Position numbers and translations under genes: made by a program. A stretch of 64,000 nt of DNA from Bin52 sp965243345 (lineage in GTDB: Bacteria; Pseudomonadota; Alphaproteobacteria; Thalassobaculales; Thalassobaculaceae). The stretch spans positions 2,170,001-2,234,000 of the forward strand of contig CBDEUR010000003.1 in NCBI GenBank assembly GCA_965243345.1. Direction: 5' to 3'. The notes beneath the pieces were generated by a model, which had not been told where the DNA came from, searched no databases, and saw only the letters and a list, made by a program, of their open reading frames with translations. This document shows, in pieces, positions 17,103 through 29,110 of the stretch. Positions within the stretch are counted from its first letter, which is position 1. Each line of letters opens with the position of its first letter.

Positions 17103-18158
17103 TCAGTAGTTGATGAGCACGCAGCGGCCGAGCACCTTGCCCTCGCGCAGGTCCTGGAGCGCCATCGGGGCGTCGCTCAGTTGGCGCCTGACGAGGGGGA
17201 CCGGCGTGATCCGCCCTTCGCGCATCAGCTGCAGCACCTCGACCAGGTCCTGGCGTGTCCCGACGTAGGAGCCGAGGATGTTGACCGATTTCAGCGGGAA
17301 CATCGACGTGGATATCTCCACCGACCCGCCGAAGAGACCGACCACCACCAGGGTTCCTCCGCGGCCCAGGCCATCGAAGCCGAACCGCACGCTGGCCGGC
17401 GCACCGACGAAGTCGATGGCCGCGGCAGGACCGCCTCCGGTCAGTGACCTCAGCTCGCGCCGCGCCGCGGCATCGGAATTGTCGATCACGTGGTCGGCAC
17501 CGGCCCGAAGCGCCGCCTCGCGCTTGGCCGGATCGATGTCGGCGACGACCAGGCGTGCGCCGACCACGGCGCGCGCCATGCCGATGGCCGCAAGACCGAC
17601 GCCCCCGGCACCGATGATGAGCAGCGACTGGTCCCTTCGCAGTCCGCGAGCCTTGGTCAGCGCGCTGTAGGCGGTGATCCCGGAACAGGCAGCAGTCGCG
17701 GCGACGGCCGGGTCGACACCGTCGAACGCGACCAGGTAGCGCGGGTGCGGGACGACGAGGTACTCGGCGTAGCCGCCGGCCTGCCGGGTCCCGATGATGT
17801 CAGGGGCCGGGCACAGCAGCTCCTCGTCCCTGGCGCAGTCGTCGCAGGCCCCGCAGCCGATCCACGGGTAGACCACGCGCACGTCACCGAGCTCCACCCC
17901 TTCGGCATCGGGACCGAGTGCCGCCACCTCGCCGAGCGGCTCGTGCCCCATGGTGAAGGGCAGCGCCATTCCGCTGTCCTCGAGACGTGCCCGCCGGCCG
18001 CCGCCGAGGTCGAAGTAGCCGTCCCAGATGTGGATGTCGGAGTGGCACACGCCGCAGGCCCGGACCCGGAGCAGCACTTCGGTCCCGCGCGGTTCCGGAA
18101 CCGGTACTTCGCGCTCCTCGAGCGGTTCTCCCCACCGGGTGATCTGCCACGCCTTCAT
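17103..18158 (-). CDS. Zinc-dependent alcohol dehydrogenase, NAD(P)-linked
   Basis: 351 residues from the ATG at 18156-18158. Catalytic zinc ligands Cys38 (CGVCHSD), His71/Glu72 (GHEP) and a later Cys in ATAACSG are present. The structural-zinc Cys set is complete at 102, 105, 108 and 116. The Rossmann motif reads GAGGVG. This is the medium-chain dehydrogenase family; the substrate cannot be assigned. Its ATG overlaps the stop of the homocysteine methyltransferase gene (ATGA), so the two are translationally coupled, which hints at a shared pathway, perhaps metabolism of a methylated compound whose methyl group goes to homocysteine. Confidence 0.88.
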   Translation of the reverse strand: MKAWQITRWGEPLEEREVPVPEPRGTEVLLRVRACGVCHSDIHIWDGYFDLGGGRRARLEDSGMALPFTMGHEPLGEVAALGPDAEGVELGDVRVVYPWIGCGACDDCARDEELLCPAPDIIGTRQAGGYAEYLVVPHPRYLVAFDGVDPAVAATAACSGITAYSALTKARGLRRDQSLLIIGAGGVGLAAIGMARAVVGARLVVADIDPAKREAALRAGADHVIDNSDAAARRELRSLTGGGPAAAIDFVGAPASVRFGFDGLGRGGTLVVVGLFGGSVEISTSMFPLKSVNILGSYVGTRQDLVEVLQLMREGRITPVPLVRRQLSDAPMALQDLREGKVLGRCVLINY

Positions 18159-19192
18159 GATCGCCTTTCGCCTGCCCGCCCCTTCCGTTCCGCCCGCCGG
18201 CGGCGGCCTGTCCGCGCCCGTCGCAGTTCGCCGCCGAACGCCGTCGTCAGCGGACCGACCCGCGCAATGATGGTCTCGAGACACGGTACCGGTCCGGCAG
18301 GCGACTGCTCGAGTGCGCGGCGCATCGCCGCGAGGTGCGCCGGCGCGGTTCCGCAGCATCCGCCGATGATCCGTACCCCGAGATCGCGGGCCAGCACCGC
18401 GAACCCGGCCATCAGCTCGGGCGTTCCGCTGTACCGGATGGCGCCATCGACATACTGCGGAATGCCGCAGTTGGCCTTGGCGATCAGCACGTCTCCGGCC
18501 TGCATGCGGTCGCGCAGGCACGTCAGGCAGGCGAGCAGGTCGGGAGCCCCGGTGCCGCAGTTCCCGCCGTAGGCGACGGGTCTCGGCACCTGCCCTTCCA
18601 GCCAGGCCGCAAACACGCCCGGGTCCACGCCCATCATGGTGCGGCCGTTGGTATCGAACGACATCGTGCAACAGGCAGGAACCCCGGCGTCGCCGGCAGC
18701 GGCAATTGCCGCTTCCACCTCGTCGAGCGACGACATGGTCTCGATCCAGACCACGTCGATCCCGCCGTCCTTCAGGCCCTCGACCTGTTCACGAAACGCG
18801 GCGCGGGCACTCTCGCGGGTGAGCGGGCCCAGCGGCTCGAACAGATCGCCGGTCGGGCCGATGGAACCGGCACAGACCACCGGGCGGGCGAGACGGTCGA
18901 CTGTCTCGCGCAGCAGTTGTGCGGCGCGGGCATTCACCTCGTGCACGGCGGAGGCAAGTCCGTGCAGCTTCAGCCGGTTTGCCGTTCCGCCGAAACTGTT
19001 GGTGAGCACCAGGTCCGCACCCGCGTCGAGGAAGGCCCGGTAGTGTTCCCGGATCCGCTCGGGATGCTCCAGGTTCCACACCTCCGGCGCCTCGCCGTGC
19101 GGCAGGCCCATCTCGAACAGGGAGGTTCCGGTTGCGCCGTCGGCCAGCACCCAGTCGCGGGTTCGCAGCATCTCCTGCAGCACGCTCGACAT
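18155..19192 (-). CDS. Homocysteine S-methyltransferase (BHMT/MmuM-like)
   Basis: 345 residues from MSSVLQEML at 19192; a longer upstream ORF lacks family similarity. The domain is the Pfam S-methyl_trans TIM barrel: an N-terminal LADGATGTSL, LTNSFGGT, and the zinc-binding Cys residues in GGNCGTG and GGCCGT. It transfers a methyl group from a donor such as betaine, S-methylmethionine or dimethylsulfonium compounds to homocysteine, giving methionine. Betaine-type short bacterial forms of this length are common in Alphaproteobacteria. It is followed by a coupled alcohol dehydrogenase gene. Confidence 0.88.
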   Translation of the reverse strand: MSSVLQEMLRTRDWVLADGATGTSLFEMGLPHGEAPEVWNLEHPERIREHYRAFLDAGADLVLTNSFGGTANRLKLHGLASAVHEVNARAAQLLRETVDRLARPVVCAGSIGPTGDLFEPLGPLTRESARAAFREQVEGLKDGGIDVVWIETMSSLDEVEAAIAAAGDAGVPACCTMSFDTNGRTMMGVDPGVFAAWLEGQVPRPVAYGGNCGTGAPDLLACLTCLRDRMQAGDVLIAKANCGIPQYVDGAIRYSGTPELMAGFAVLARDLGVRIIGGCCGTAPAHLAAMRRALEQSPAGPVPCLETIIARVGPLTTAFGGELRRARTGRRRRAERKGRAGERRS

Positions 19193-19355
19193 CGCTCGCC
19201 CTCGTACCACGCGCTCCCGCGGTCCCGGTCCGGGCCGGCAGGGTAGCCTCGCGAAGATGACGAAACCCACTGCCAAAGGCAAGCGGACCCGACACCCGCA
19301 CGGGCACGCGCCCAGGCTGGCTCGTCGTCGCCCGGCCCCCGGGTGGTCGTAGCCG

Positions 19356-20588
19356 CTAGGTCGGCCGGGGGCTGAACCAGCCGCCGGCCTCGCGCAGGTG
19401 CAGCGTCCAGATGAGGCCGAAATTCACCAGGTTGAACAACATGCCGAGCACGAATGCCGGCGAGTAGGATCCGGTGAGATCGAAGACCTGGCCCGCCATC
19501 CAGCCACCGAGCGCCATGCCCAGCGCGCCGAACAGGTACTGCGCCGCGATGCGCCACCCCATCTGCCCGACCGGGAACCACAGCCGCAGGAGCAGCGGGT
19601 AGCAAGGCATGATCCCGGCGAACCCGAGACCGAACAGCAGGGCGGCGACGTAGAGCGCGACCAGTCCCTCGACGACCGCAAAGACGCCGAGCATGACCAT
19701 CTGGCAGGCCGAGGCGATGAGCAGGGTCGGCACCGCTCCGATCCGGTCGGCCAGGATTCCGAACCCGATCCTGCTGACAAAGCCCGCGACCATCAGGACC
19801 GAGAGCATTTCCGCCCCGCGTACCGGGGAGTGCCCGAGGTCGCTGGCGTGACTGACCAGGTGGACAATCGGCATTGACATGGCGGTGCAGCACCCCACCA
19901 CCGCGATCCACAGCATGATCTGGACCCGTGCGGGCGACCAGCCGAGCACGAGGCCGTCGGCGCTGGCGCCCAGCTCGATGCGCCCGGGCGGCGGCGTCGG
20001 CGGCCGGTGGCGGATCAGCCAGGCCAGCGGCACCATGGTGGCCAGCGAGAACACCGCGTACCAGAAGTAGGTCTCGCGCCAGCCGACCATGGCGACCGTG
20101 GCGCCGATCAGCGAGGGCCAGACCGCGCCGGACAGCCCCTGGCCCGAGGCGATGATCGCGACCGCCAATCCACGACGGCGGTCGAACCAGCGGGTCGCAT
20201 TGGCGATCAGGGGCGCAATCATGGCCGACTTGCCTAGCAGGCCGATCAGCAGGCCGTTCGCCACCCACAGCCCCCACATGGTCTCGGACCAGCTGACCAT
20301 GAAGGCACCGGTGGCGATCATCACCGACCCGAACATCACCGGGTAGATGATGCCCTTCCGGTCCATCCACCAGCCCATCGCGATCCCGCCGACACCGGCC
20401 CCGATCATCATCAGCGAGTAGGCAAGCGAAGGAACCCATCGATCCGTACCGAGATCGGCGGCGATCGGCTTGAGAACCACGAACAGGATGTTCGGCGCAC
20501 CGAGACCGATGCTGTTGAGCAGCAGCGACGCGATGATCACCACCCACCCGTAGGGAACCTCGACACTGTGCTGTGGTCCGGTGTTCAT
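19356..20588 (-). CDS. MFS transporter
   Basis: 410 residues from MNTGPQHSVEVPYGW at 20588, the start nearest the first membrane segment. About twelve hydrophobic segments are visible. The MFS loop 2-3 motif appears as GWWMDRKGII, and the second-half counterpart as GILADRIGAV. The VPYGWVVII opening resembles oxalate/formate antiporter-like (OFA) carriers. Substrate unknown. It lies upstream of the methyltransferase gene with a 163 bp gap on the same strand, and could import the methyl donor or substrate used by those enzymes, but this is only inferred. Confidence 0.85.
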   Translation of the reverse strand: MNTGPQHSVEVPYGWVVIIASLLLNSIGLGAPNILFVVLKPIAADLGTDRWVPSLAYSLMMIGAGVGGIAMGWWMDRKGIIYPVMFGSVMIATGAFMVSWSETMWGLWVANGLLIGLLGKSAMIAPLIANATRWFDRRRGLAVAIIASGQGLSGAVWPSLIGATVAMVGWRETYFWYAVFSLATMVPLAWLIRHRPPTPPPGRIELGASADGLVLGWSPARVQIMLWIAVVGCCTAMSMPIVHLVSHASDLGHSPVRGAEMLSVLMVAGFVSRIGFGILADRIGAVPTLLIASACQMVMLGVFAVVEGLVALYVAALLFGLGFAGIMPCYPLLLRLWFPVGQMGWRIAAQYLFGALGMALGGWMAGQVFDLTGSYSPAFVLGMLFNLVNFGLIWTLHLREAGGWFSPRPT

Positions 20589-20619
20589 CCCGACCTGCCG
20601 GCTGGTACTGGTCACATGG

Positions 20620-21624
20620 TCAGGTCGATGCGTCGCGCACTTGCATTGTGACACCCGCCTGGACCAGACGGGCGCGCAGCACACCGGCAACCCGCTCCGT
20701 CTCGCGAAGGGGCGGGTAGTCCCACACGCCAAGCCGACCGTCGAACCACCTGATATATCCCTCCGCAACCATCGTGTCGAGGAACCGGCGCCGGCGCCGC
20801 GGCGCCCGTCCGAGCGGGATGACGTGGACCGGCTTGCCGGTGGCGCAGGCCTCGCAGACCATGTTGACGGAGTCCGAGGTCACCACCACACGGTCGGCCA
20901 GCCCGAGAAACCCGAGATAGGGGTTGGGGCCGTCGTCGGGCCCCGACCACAGGATGCAGGCGCCCTCGCCGGCCAGCTCCGCGAGGGCGGCGCGCAGATG
21001 CGGTCCGGTCCGCCTCGACGTCGTCACCAGCAGGCCGCATCCGCGATCCCGGGCAAGGCCGCGCAGGTCTCCGGCCAGGGCCGCCGCTTCACCGGGGCCC
21101 ACGCTGTGGCCGCGGGTGTCTCCGCCTATGTTGACCGCGACCAGCGGTCGCGGAAGTCCGGTGGCGCGGTCCGCAACGCTTTGCGCGGCGGCATCCAGCG
21201 CGCCGTCGTCGATGCCGTTCAGCGACCCCCTGGTGGCAACGACGTTGGGCCCGGTCGCCGGGTCGTGGTCGGGAACCACCAGGATGTCGAACAGCCCGCG
21301 TGCACTGCGCGGATCCTGGATCTGGATTGCAAGGGTCCGCCCGCCGGACAGCCGCTTCAGCGCGATCACCGCGCCGGCGTTGCGCCGGCCGCAACCGATT
21401 GCGACCTGCGGGTACGGCGCCTGCAAGTCATGCCCCGGTCCGGCCGGCGGCATGCCCGGAACCCGGCCCAGCCATGGTGCCAGCCTGAGCGGGGACAGGG
21501 GCGTGATCCTGCTGATGCGGGGCTCGAACCCGAGCCCGCGCGCCAGCGCCACCGACTGTACCTCCATGCCGGCCGTACCGTCGCTCACGACCCAGCAGGC
21601 GGGAGCAGGCCCCCGGGGTGTCAC
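20620..21624 (-). CDS. ELM1-like (DUF1022) family protein
   Basis: 334 residues from a GTG at 21622-21624 that overlaps the greA stop (GTGA). It starts CWVVSDGTAGMEVQSVALARGLG and contains GRRNAGAVIALKR, IQIQDPR, FDILVVPDHD, NVVATRGSLNGI and VTSDSVNMVCEACATGKPV. These are characteristic of the bacterial relatives of plant ELM1 (annotated mitochondrial fission ELM1 family). The fold resembles glycosyltransferase-B proteins. The bacterial role is not established. Confidence 0.82.
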   Translation of the reverse strand: MTPRGPAPACWVVSDGTAGMEVQSVALARGLGFEPRISRITPLSPLRLAPWLGRVPGMPPAGPGHDLQAPYPQVAIGCGRRNAGAVIALKRLSGGRTLAIQIQDPRSARGLFDILVVPDHDPATGPNVVATRGSLNGIDDGALDAAAQSVADRATGLPRPLVAVNIGGDTRGHSVGPGEAAALAGDLRGLARDRGCGLLVTTSRRTGPHLRAALAELAGEGACILWSGPDDGPNPYLGFLGLADRVVVTSDSVNMVCEACATGKPVHVIPLGRAPRRRRRFLDTMVAEGYIRWFDGRLGVWDYPPLRETERVAGVLRARLVQAGVTMQVRDAST

Positions 21625-22094
21625 GACACGCTGATGTCGAGTACTTCGAAGCTCTTCGCTCCGCGCGGAGTAATCACCTCGACGCTGTCGCCGACCTGGC
21701 GGCCGATCAGGGCGCGGGCGATGGGAGATGATGTCGAAATCAGTCCGCGGGAAATGTCGGCCTCGTATGGACCGACGATGGTGTAGGCGGTCTCCTCGTC
21801 GGTCTCCTCGTCCGCCACGGTCACGGTGGTCCCGAAGGTGACCGTCCCTCCGCCCACCTGTGAGACGTCGATGACCTCGGCCCGGCTGATTGCCGATTCG
21901 AGTTCGGCAACCCTGCCCTCGATGAAGCTCTGTCGCTCGCGGGCAGCGTGGTATTCGGCGTTTTCGGAAAGGTCGCCGTGCTCGCGCGCCTCGGCGATCG
22001 CGCGGATTATCTGCGGGCGATCGACGCTTTTCAGTTGCCGCAGTTCCTCCTGAAGACGTTCCAGGCCTTCACGTCTGATCGGAACCTTGTCCAT
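21621..22094 (-). CDS. greA: Transcript cleavage factor GreA
   Basis: 157 residues from MDKVPIRREGLERL at 22094, the standard GreA start. The N-terminal coiled coil carries the essential acidic tip REHGDLSENAEYHAA (Asp, Glu), and the C-terminal FKBP-like domain has VTVADEETDEE and SPIARALIGRQVGD. It rescues backtracked RNA polymerase by stimulating RNA cleavage. It follows carB by 72 bp on the same strand and overlaps the ELM1-like gene. Confidence 0.96.
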   Translation of the reverse strand: MDKVPIRREGLERLQEELRQLKSVDRPQIIRAIAEAREHGDLSENAEYHAARERQSFIEGRVAELESAISRAEVIDVSQVGGGTVTFGTTVTVADEETDEETAYTIVGPYEADISRGLISTSSPIARALIGRQVGDSVEVITPRGAKSFEVLDISVS

Positions 22095-22166
22095 ACGGGT
22101 TTCCAGTCGCCTGAGGACACGCTCGCTGCCCGCCCGGCGCGCCTGCGCCGGGTGGCGCACGGCAGA

Positions 22167-25427
<3,261 letters not shown>

Positions 25428-25434
25428 GGCCGTC

Positions 25435-26631
25435 TCAATCACCCCCGCGCATCAGCCGGGAAAAGGTATCGAACAGGTAGCCGCTGTCGTGCGGCCCCGG
25501 GGACGACTCGGGATGGTACTGGACCGCGAAGACCGGTCGGTCCCGCATCCGGAACCCCTCGATCGTCCCGTCGAACAGCGAGCGGTGAGTGACTTCCACC
25601 GTTGCGGGGAGCGTGTCCTCGCTCACCACGAAACCGTGGTTCTGGCTGGTGATCTCGACCGTGCCGGTCTCGAGCCTCCTGACCGGGTGATTGCCGCCTC
25701 GATGACCCATGTGCATCTTCTCGGTACGCGCGCCGAGCGCGAGCGCAAGCAGCTGGTGCCCGAGGCAGATGCCGAACACCGGGATGCCGACCTCCAGCAG
25801 GCGGCGGATTTCCGGTACGGCATAGCGTCCGGTCGCGGCCGGATCGCCCGGTCCGTTGGCAAGGAAGACCCCGTCCGGGCGGTGGGCCATGATGTCCTCG
25901 CAGGAACTCCCGGCGGGGACCACCGTAACCCGGCAGCCACGGTGCGCGAGGTTGCGCAGGATCGCCTGTTTGGCGCCGAAGTCCACCGCCACCACCCGGA
26001 ACTCCGGGTCGGATGCCGGGAGGTAGCGGTCGGGTCCGGGCGCTGCGTCCCACAGGCCGCACGACCAGCTGTAGCTCTGGGTACACGATACCTGCGAGGC
26101 GAGGTCCATCCCTTCCAGGCCCGGCCAGCCCGCCGCCATCCGGCGCAGGGCCTCCAGGTCGAACATGCCGTCGGGCGCATGGCACAGTGCCCCGGACGGC
26201 GCGCCCCGGTCGCGGATCCTGCGGGTCAGGCGGCGGGTGTCGACCCCGCTGATGCCGGGCAGGCCGACCGATGCCAGCCAGTGGTCGAATTCCCACTCGG
26301 AGCGGTGGTTCGACCGTTCGGTCAGCTCGGCGCGAAGCACAACTCCGAGGCAGTGGGGGGTTGCGGTCTCGACGTCGAGCCGGTTGGCGCCCACGTTGCC
26401 GATGTGCGGAAAGGTGAAGGTGATGATCTGGCCGGCGTAGGACGGGTCGGTCACGATTTCCTGGTAGCCCGTCATCGAAGTGTTGAAGCAGACCTCCCCC
26501 ACCGTGCTGCGCGCAGCCCCGAAGCCGCGCCCCCACAACACGGTACCGTCCGCGAGAACGAGCACCGCGGTCGCCCCTTCGGGCGTGTGCAACCGGTCGC
26601 CAGCGGTCGCTGACGGAACTGCATCCGCCAT
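25435..26631 (-). CDS. carA: Carbamoyl-phosphate synthase small chain
   Basis: 398 residues from the ATG at 26629-26631. The N-terminal CPSase small domain (FNTSMTGYQEIVTDPSYAGQ) is followed by a class I glutamine amidotransferase with the nucleophile in FGICLGHQ and a C-terminal His/Glu in YHPES. It hydrolyses glutamine and channels ammonia to CarB. Its stop lies 7 bp from the CarB ATG. It is divergent from the YqeY gene. Confidence 0.97.
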   Translation of the reverse strand: MADAVPSATAGDRLHTPEGATAVLVLADGTVLWGRGFGAARSTVGEVCFNTSMTGYQEIVTDPSYAGQIITFTFPHIGNVGANRLDVETATPHCLGVVLRAELTERSNHRSEWEFDHWLASVGLPGISGVDTRRLTRRIRDRGAPSGALCHAPDGMFDLEALRRMAAGWPGLEGMDLASQVSCTQSYSWSCGLWDAAPGPDRYLPASDPEFRVVAVDFGAKQAILRNLAHRGCRVTVVPAGSSCEDIMAHRPDGVFLANGPGDPAATGRYAVPEIRRLLEVGIPVFGICLGHQLLALALGARTEKMHMGHRGGNHPVRRLETGTVEITSQNHGFVVSEDTLPATVEVTHRSLFDGTIEGFRMRDRPVFAVQYHPESSPGPHDSGYLFDTFSRLMRGGD

Positions 26632-26934
26632 GGAACGGGTGTCTCCGGGGGGTGATGTCGCCCGCGTTGATTAGGGCAACCGGCCGATCCGGTCAACCGG
26701 ATAGAACGGGTCGACGCACCCGCCCGATGAACGGGTCACGCGCCTGCGCCGGGCCCGCGGTCCCCCTGTCCGGGCGGCAAAAACCGCGCGAAACCGGCCT
26801 TTTTGGCCAAGTTTGGGCGACGGAGTACGAATCCGGGTTGCGCGCATGACCGGCCGCGGACTAGAAATCCATATCGGGTTTCACAAGCCATCGTGCGGTA
26901 CCCGGAACGACGGCCACGCAGGCCCGTCCGGGCC
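26632..26934. other. Divergent intergenic region, carA and yqeY-like gene
   Basis: 303 bp between the two divergent starts. It should hold both promoters. I see no ORF of its own and could not fix convincing -35/-10 boxes or a pyrimidine-responsive leader. Confidence 0.5.
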
Positions 26935-27423
26935 ATGCATGGTGTGGTTGGGGAGTTCGTCGTCTTGCTCCGTACCGACCTGTCGGACGCCCTGAAACGG
27001 TCGATCCACAAGCGGGATTCCTGCGCGGTTCGCGTCATCCGCCTGATCCTCGCGGCGATACGCGATCGCGAGATTTCGGCGCGGTCGAACGGAACCGAGG
27101 AACCGATCACCGACGGGGAGATCCTGTCGCTGCTGCAGACCATGGTCCACCAGCGCCAGGAGGCCATTCCGGTCAACGAGGCGAAGGGACGCAGCGACCT
27201 TGCGAAGCTCGAACGCGACGAGGTCTCGGTCATCCGCAGCTTCCTCCCGGCCCCGATGAACACGGTCGAGATCGACAGCGCGATCAGCGAGGCGATCAGG
27301 GAATGCGGCGGGCATGGCATGAAGGACATGAGCCGCATCATGGCCCTGCTGAAACGGCGCTACCCCGGCAGGATGGACTTCGCCAAGGCCGGGACCCGCG
27401 TCAGGCGAACCCTGATCGGCTGA
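26935..27423 (+). CDS. GatB/YqeY domain protein
   Basis: 162 residues from the ATG at 26935; a TTG at 26965 with GGGGAG 9 nt upstream would give the more usual LRTDLSDALK start. The sequence matches the YqeY family: TRLxxALK-type opening, RLILAAIRDREI, GEILSLLQTMVHQRQEAI, LAKLERDEVSVIRSFLP and MKDMSRIMALLKRRYPGRMDFAKA. The domain resembles the tRNA-binding tail of GatB; its function is poorly defined. In many Alphaproteobacteria it lies between carA and dnaG; here a transporter gene follows instead. Confidence 0.9.
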   Translation: MHGVVGEFVVLLRTDLSDALKRSIHKRDSCAVRVIRLILAAIRDREISARSNGTEEPITDGEILSLLQTMVHQRQEAIPVNEAKGRSDLAKLERDEVSVIRSFLPAPMNTVEIDSAISEAIRECGGHGMKDMSRIMALLKRRYPGRMDFAKAGTRVRRTLIG

Positions 27424-27434
27424 CGGAGCGGCGC

Positions 27435-28661
27435 TCAGGCGTCATCGCCCGCGACCGGACGCGGGCGTTCAAGCAGCACCCAGACCAGGATTCCGAACAC
27501 CAGGCCCCAGAAGGGCGCACCGATGTTGAGCAGGACCATGTCGCTGACGGTCACGATGAACGCGGTGACCGGCCCCAGCAGCGCCCTGCCCGAGAACGCG
27601 CCGGAAAACGCGCCCGAGAGCACCGGCAGCATCGCCAGCCCGCCGAGCACGCCGATGAACGCGTGGGGCAACCCCGACGCCACTGCCGTGGTCAGCGGTG
27701 CGAACAGACCGAACAGGCCGATCAGCACGCCGAACACGATGCCGCCGGCCCAGCGGTGCCCGGCAGGGCGGGTCGTCACGAGGATGCCGTTGACGGGGCC
27801 GGTCACGCAGGTGGGAACGGAACCGAAGGCTCCCATTGCCAGGGTGCCGTATCCGCACGCGGCGGTCAGCGCGTTGACTGGTGGCGCGTGCCCCGCCCTG
27901 GTGAGGATCGCGAAACCCTGCAGGTTCTGGATCGCGATCACCGAGACCAGCAGCGGGGGAACCAGTTCGGCAATCGCGGCCAAGGTGAATTCCGGCCGGT
28001 GCATCGACGGCATCGAGATCCAGTCCGACTGCAGCTCGATGTCTTCCATTCCCCCGGTCACCGCAACGGCCACCGTTCCCACCAGGAGTGCCGCCAGCAC
28101 CGGGGGGATGCGCTGCGTCAGCGCCGGGACGGCCGAGACTACGATGAAGGCACCGATGGTGGCGCCTGCCACCATCGGGACATCGATGAAGCCGCTGACC
28201 AGGGTCAGGCAGAACGGCAGGAACACGCCGGCCACCATGCCCATCACGACCGGCAACGGGACCAGTGCGGTCAGGCGTCCGATCAGACCGGACAGACCCA
28301 GGAACACCATGACCAGGCCGCAGACCAGGTAGGCGCCGACCGCCTCGGCAAACGAGAGGTGATCCAGTGCCGCAAGCAGCATCGCCGTTCCCGGTATCGA
28401 CCAGGCCAGTCCGATCGGCTGGCGGTACAGGCCGCTCGCAAGAATGCTGAGCACGCCGCCGAACCCGTAGCCCGCGGCAATCCAGCCGACGGTCTCGTCG
28501 GCGGACAGCCCGCTCTCGCGCGCGACGGTCAGCAGCAGGGCAAGCGGTCCGGTCGTTGCGAACAGGGCGGCCACCGCTCCGGCGGTCACTGTCCGCCGGT
28601 CGAGTGCCCCGCGCAGGCCTGGCAGCAGGCCGGATCGGGAAGGTGGGGTTTCGAGGACCAC
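27435..28661 (-). CDS. BenE family benzoate/H+ symporter-like protein
   Basis: 408 residues, about twelve hydrophobic segments, starting at a GTG (28659-28661). Family features include WSIPGTAMLLAA, GYLVCG-type segments, VPLPVVMGMVAGVFLPF and GYGTLAMGAFGSVPTCVTGPVNGI. BenE proteins import benzoate with protons in some bacteria; no catabolic genes lie nearby, so the substrate is open. It converges on the YqeY gene. Confidence 0.85.
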   Translation of the reverse strand: MVLETPPSRSGLLPGLRGALDRRTVTAGAVAALFATTGPLALLLTVARESGLSADETVGWIAAGYGFGGVLSILASGLYRQPIGLAWSIPGTAMLLAALDHLSFAEAVGAYLVCGLVMVFLGLSGLIGRLTALVPLPVVMGMVAGVFLPFCLTLVSGFIDVPMVAGATIGAFIVVSAVPALTQRIPPVLAALLVGTVAVAVTGGMEDIELQSDWISMPSMHRPEFTLAAIAELVPPLLVSVIAIQNLQGFAILTRAGHAPPVNALTAACGYGTLAMGAFGSVPTCVTGPVNGILVTTRPAGHRWAGGIVFGVLIGLFGLFAPLTTAVASGLPHAFIGVLGGLAMLPVLSGAFSGAFSGRALLGPVTAFIVTVSDMVLLNIGAPFWGLVFGILVWVLLERPRPVAGDDA

Positions 28662-28696
28662 TGGGCATGCCCGACTGGAGGAAGGGAGGTGGGCGG

Positions 28697-29110
28697 TCAG
28701 TGCCGGTTGGTCACCTGAACCAGGCCGCGGGCCGGGTCCACGACCAGGTAGTCGCCATCACGGACCAGTTCGGTTATGTCGCCCCCGGCAAACCGGTCGC
28801 AGAGCGCGAGGTCGGCCAGTGCCGCGCCCTGGGCCATGATCGCGTTGGCGGTGTTGAACAGGAAGGCCCGCGGGCACACACCGCTCCGCTTCATCGCGTA
28901 CAGCATCCACGCGGTGGCGACACCGCCCTTGACCGTGTTCATGACCAGGATCTTGTCGCGGTACGACCGGCCGGCGAGAACATGTCCGGGACGCGAGAAG
29001 ATCCCCCTTCCACGATCCAGGTCGTAGCGGGCGGAGAAGTTGTCGCGGGCAACCAGCGCGTAACCTTCCGCCTTCGGGCCGATACCGGCGTGGCAGGCGA
29101 GCGTGATCAT
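28697..29110 (-). CDS. Aconitase X small subunit (DUF126)
   Basis: 137 residues from the ATG at 29108-29110, which overlaps the stop of the large subunit gene (TGATG). It reads EGYALVARDNFSARYDLDRGRGIFSRPGHVLAGRSY and GKVGGATAAW-type TVKGGVATAWML, the swivelling-domain signature of DUF126. It pairs with the DUF521 large subunit to form a hydro-lyase with an iron-sulfur or metal centre. Known bacterial members dehydrate cis-3-hydroxy-L-proline. Confidence 0.85.
   Translation of the reverse strand: MITLACHAGIGPKAEGYALVARDNFSARYDLDRGRGIFSRPGHVLAGRSYRDKILVMNTVKGGVATAWMLYAMKRSGVCPRAFLFNTANAIMAQGAALADLALCDRFAGGDITELVRDGDYLVVDPARGLVQVTNRH

Noticed and set aside
19193..19355. SAM or SAH riboswitch before the homocysteine methyltransferase gene
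   Set aside because: I could not find the conserved core of any such riboswitch class in the gap.
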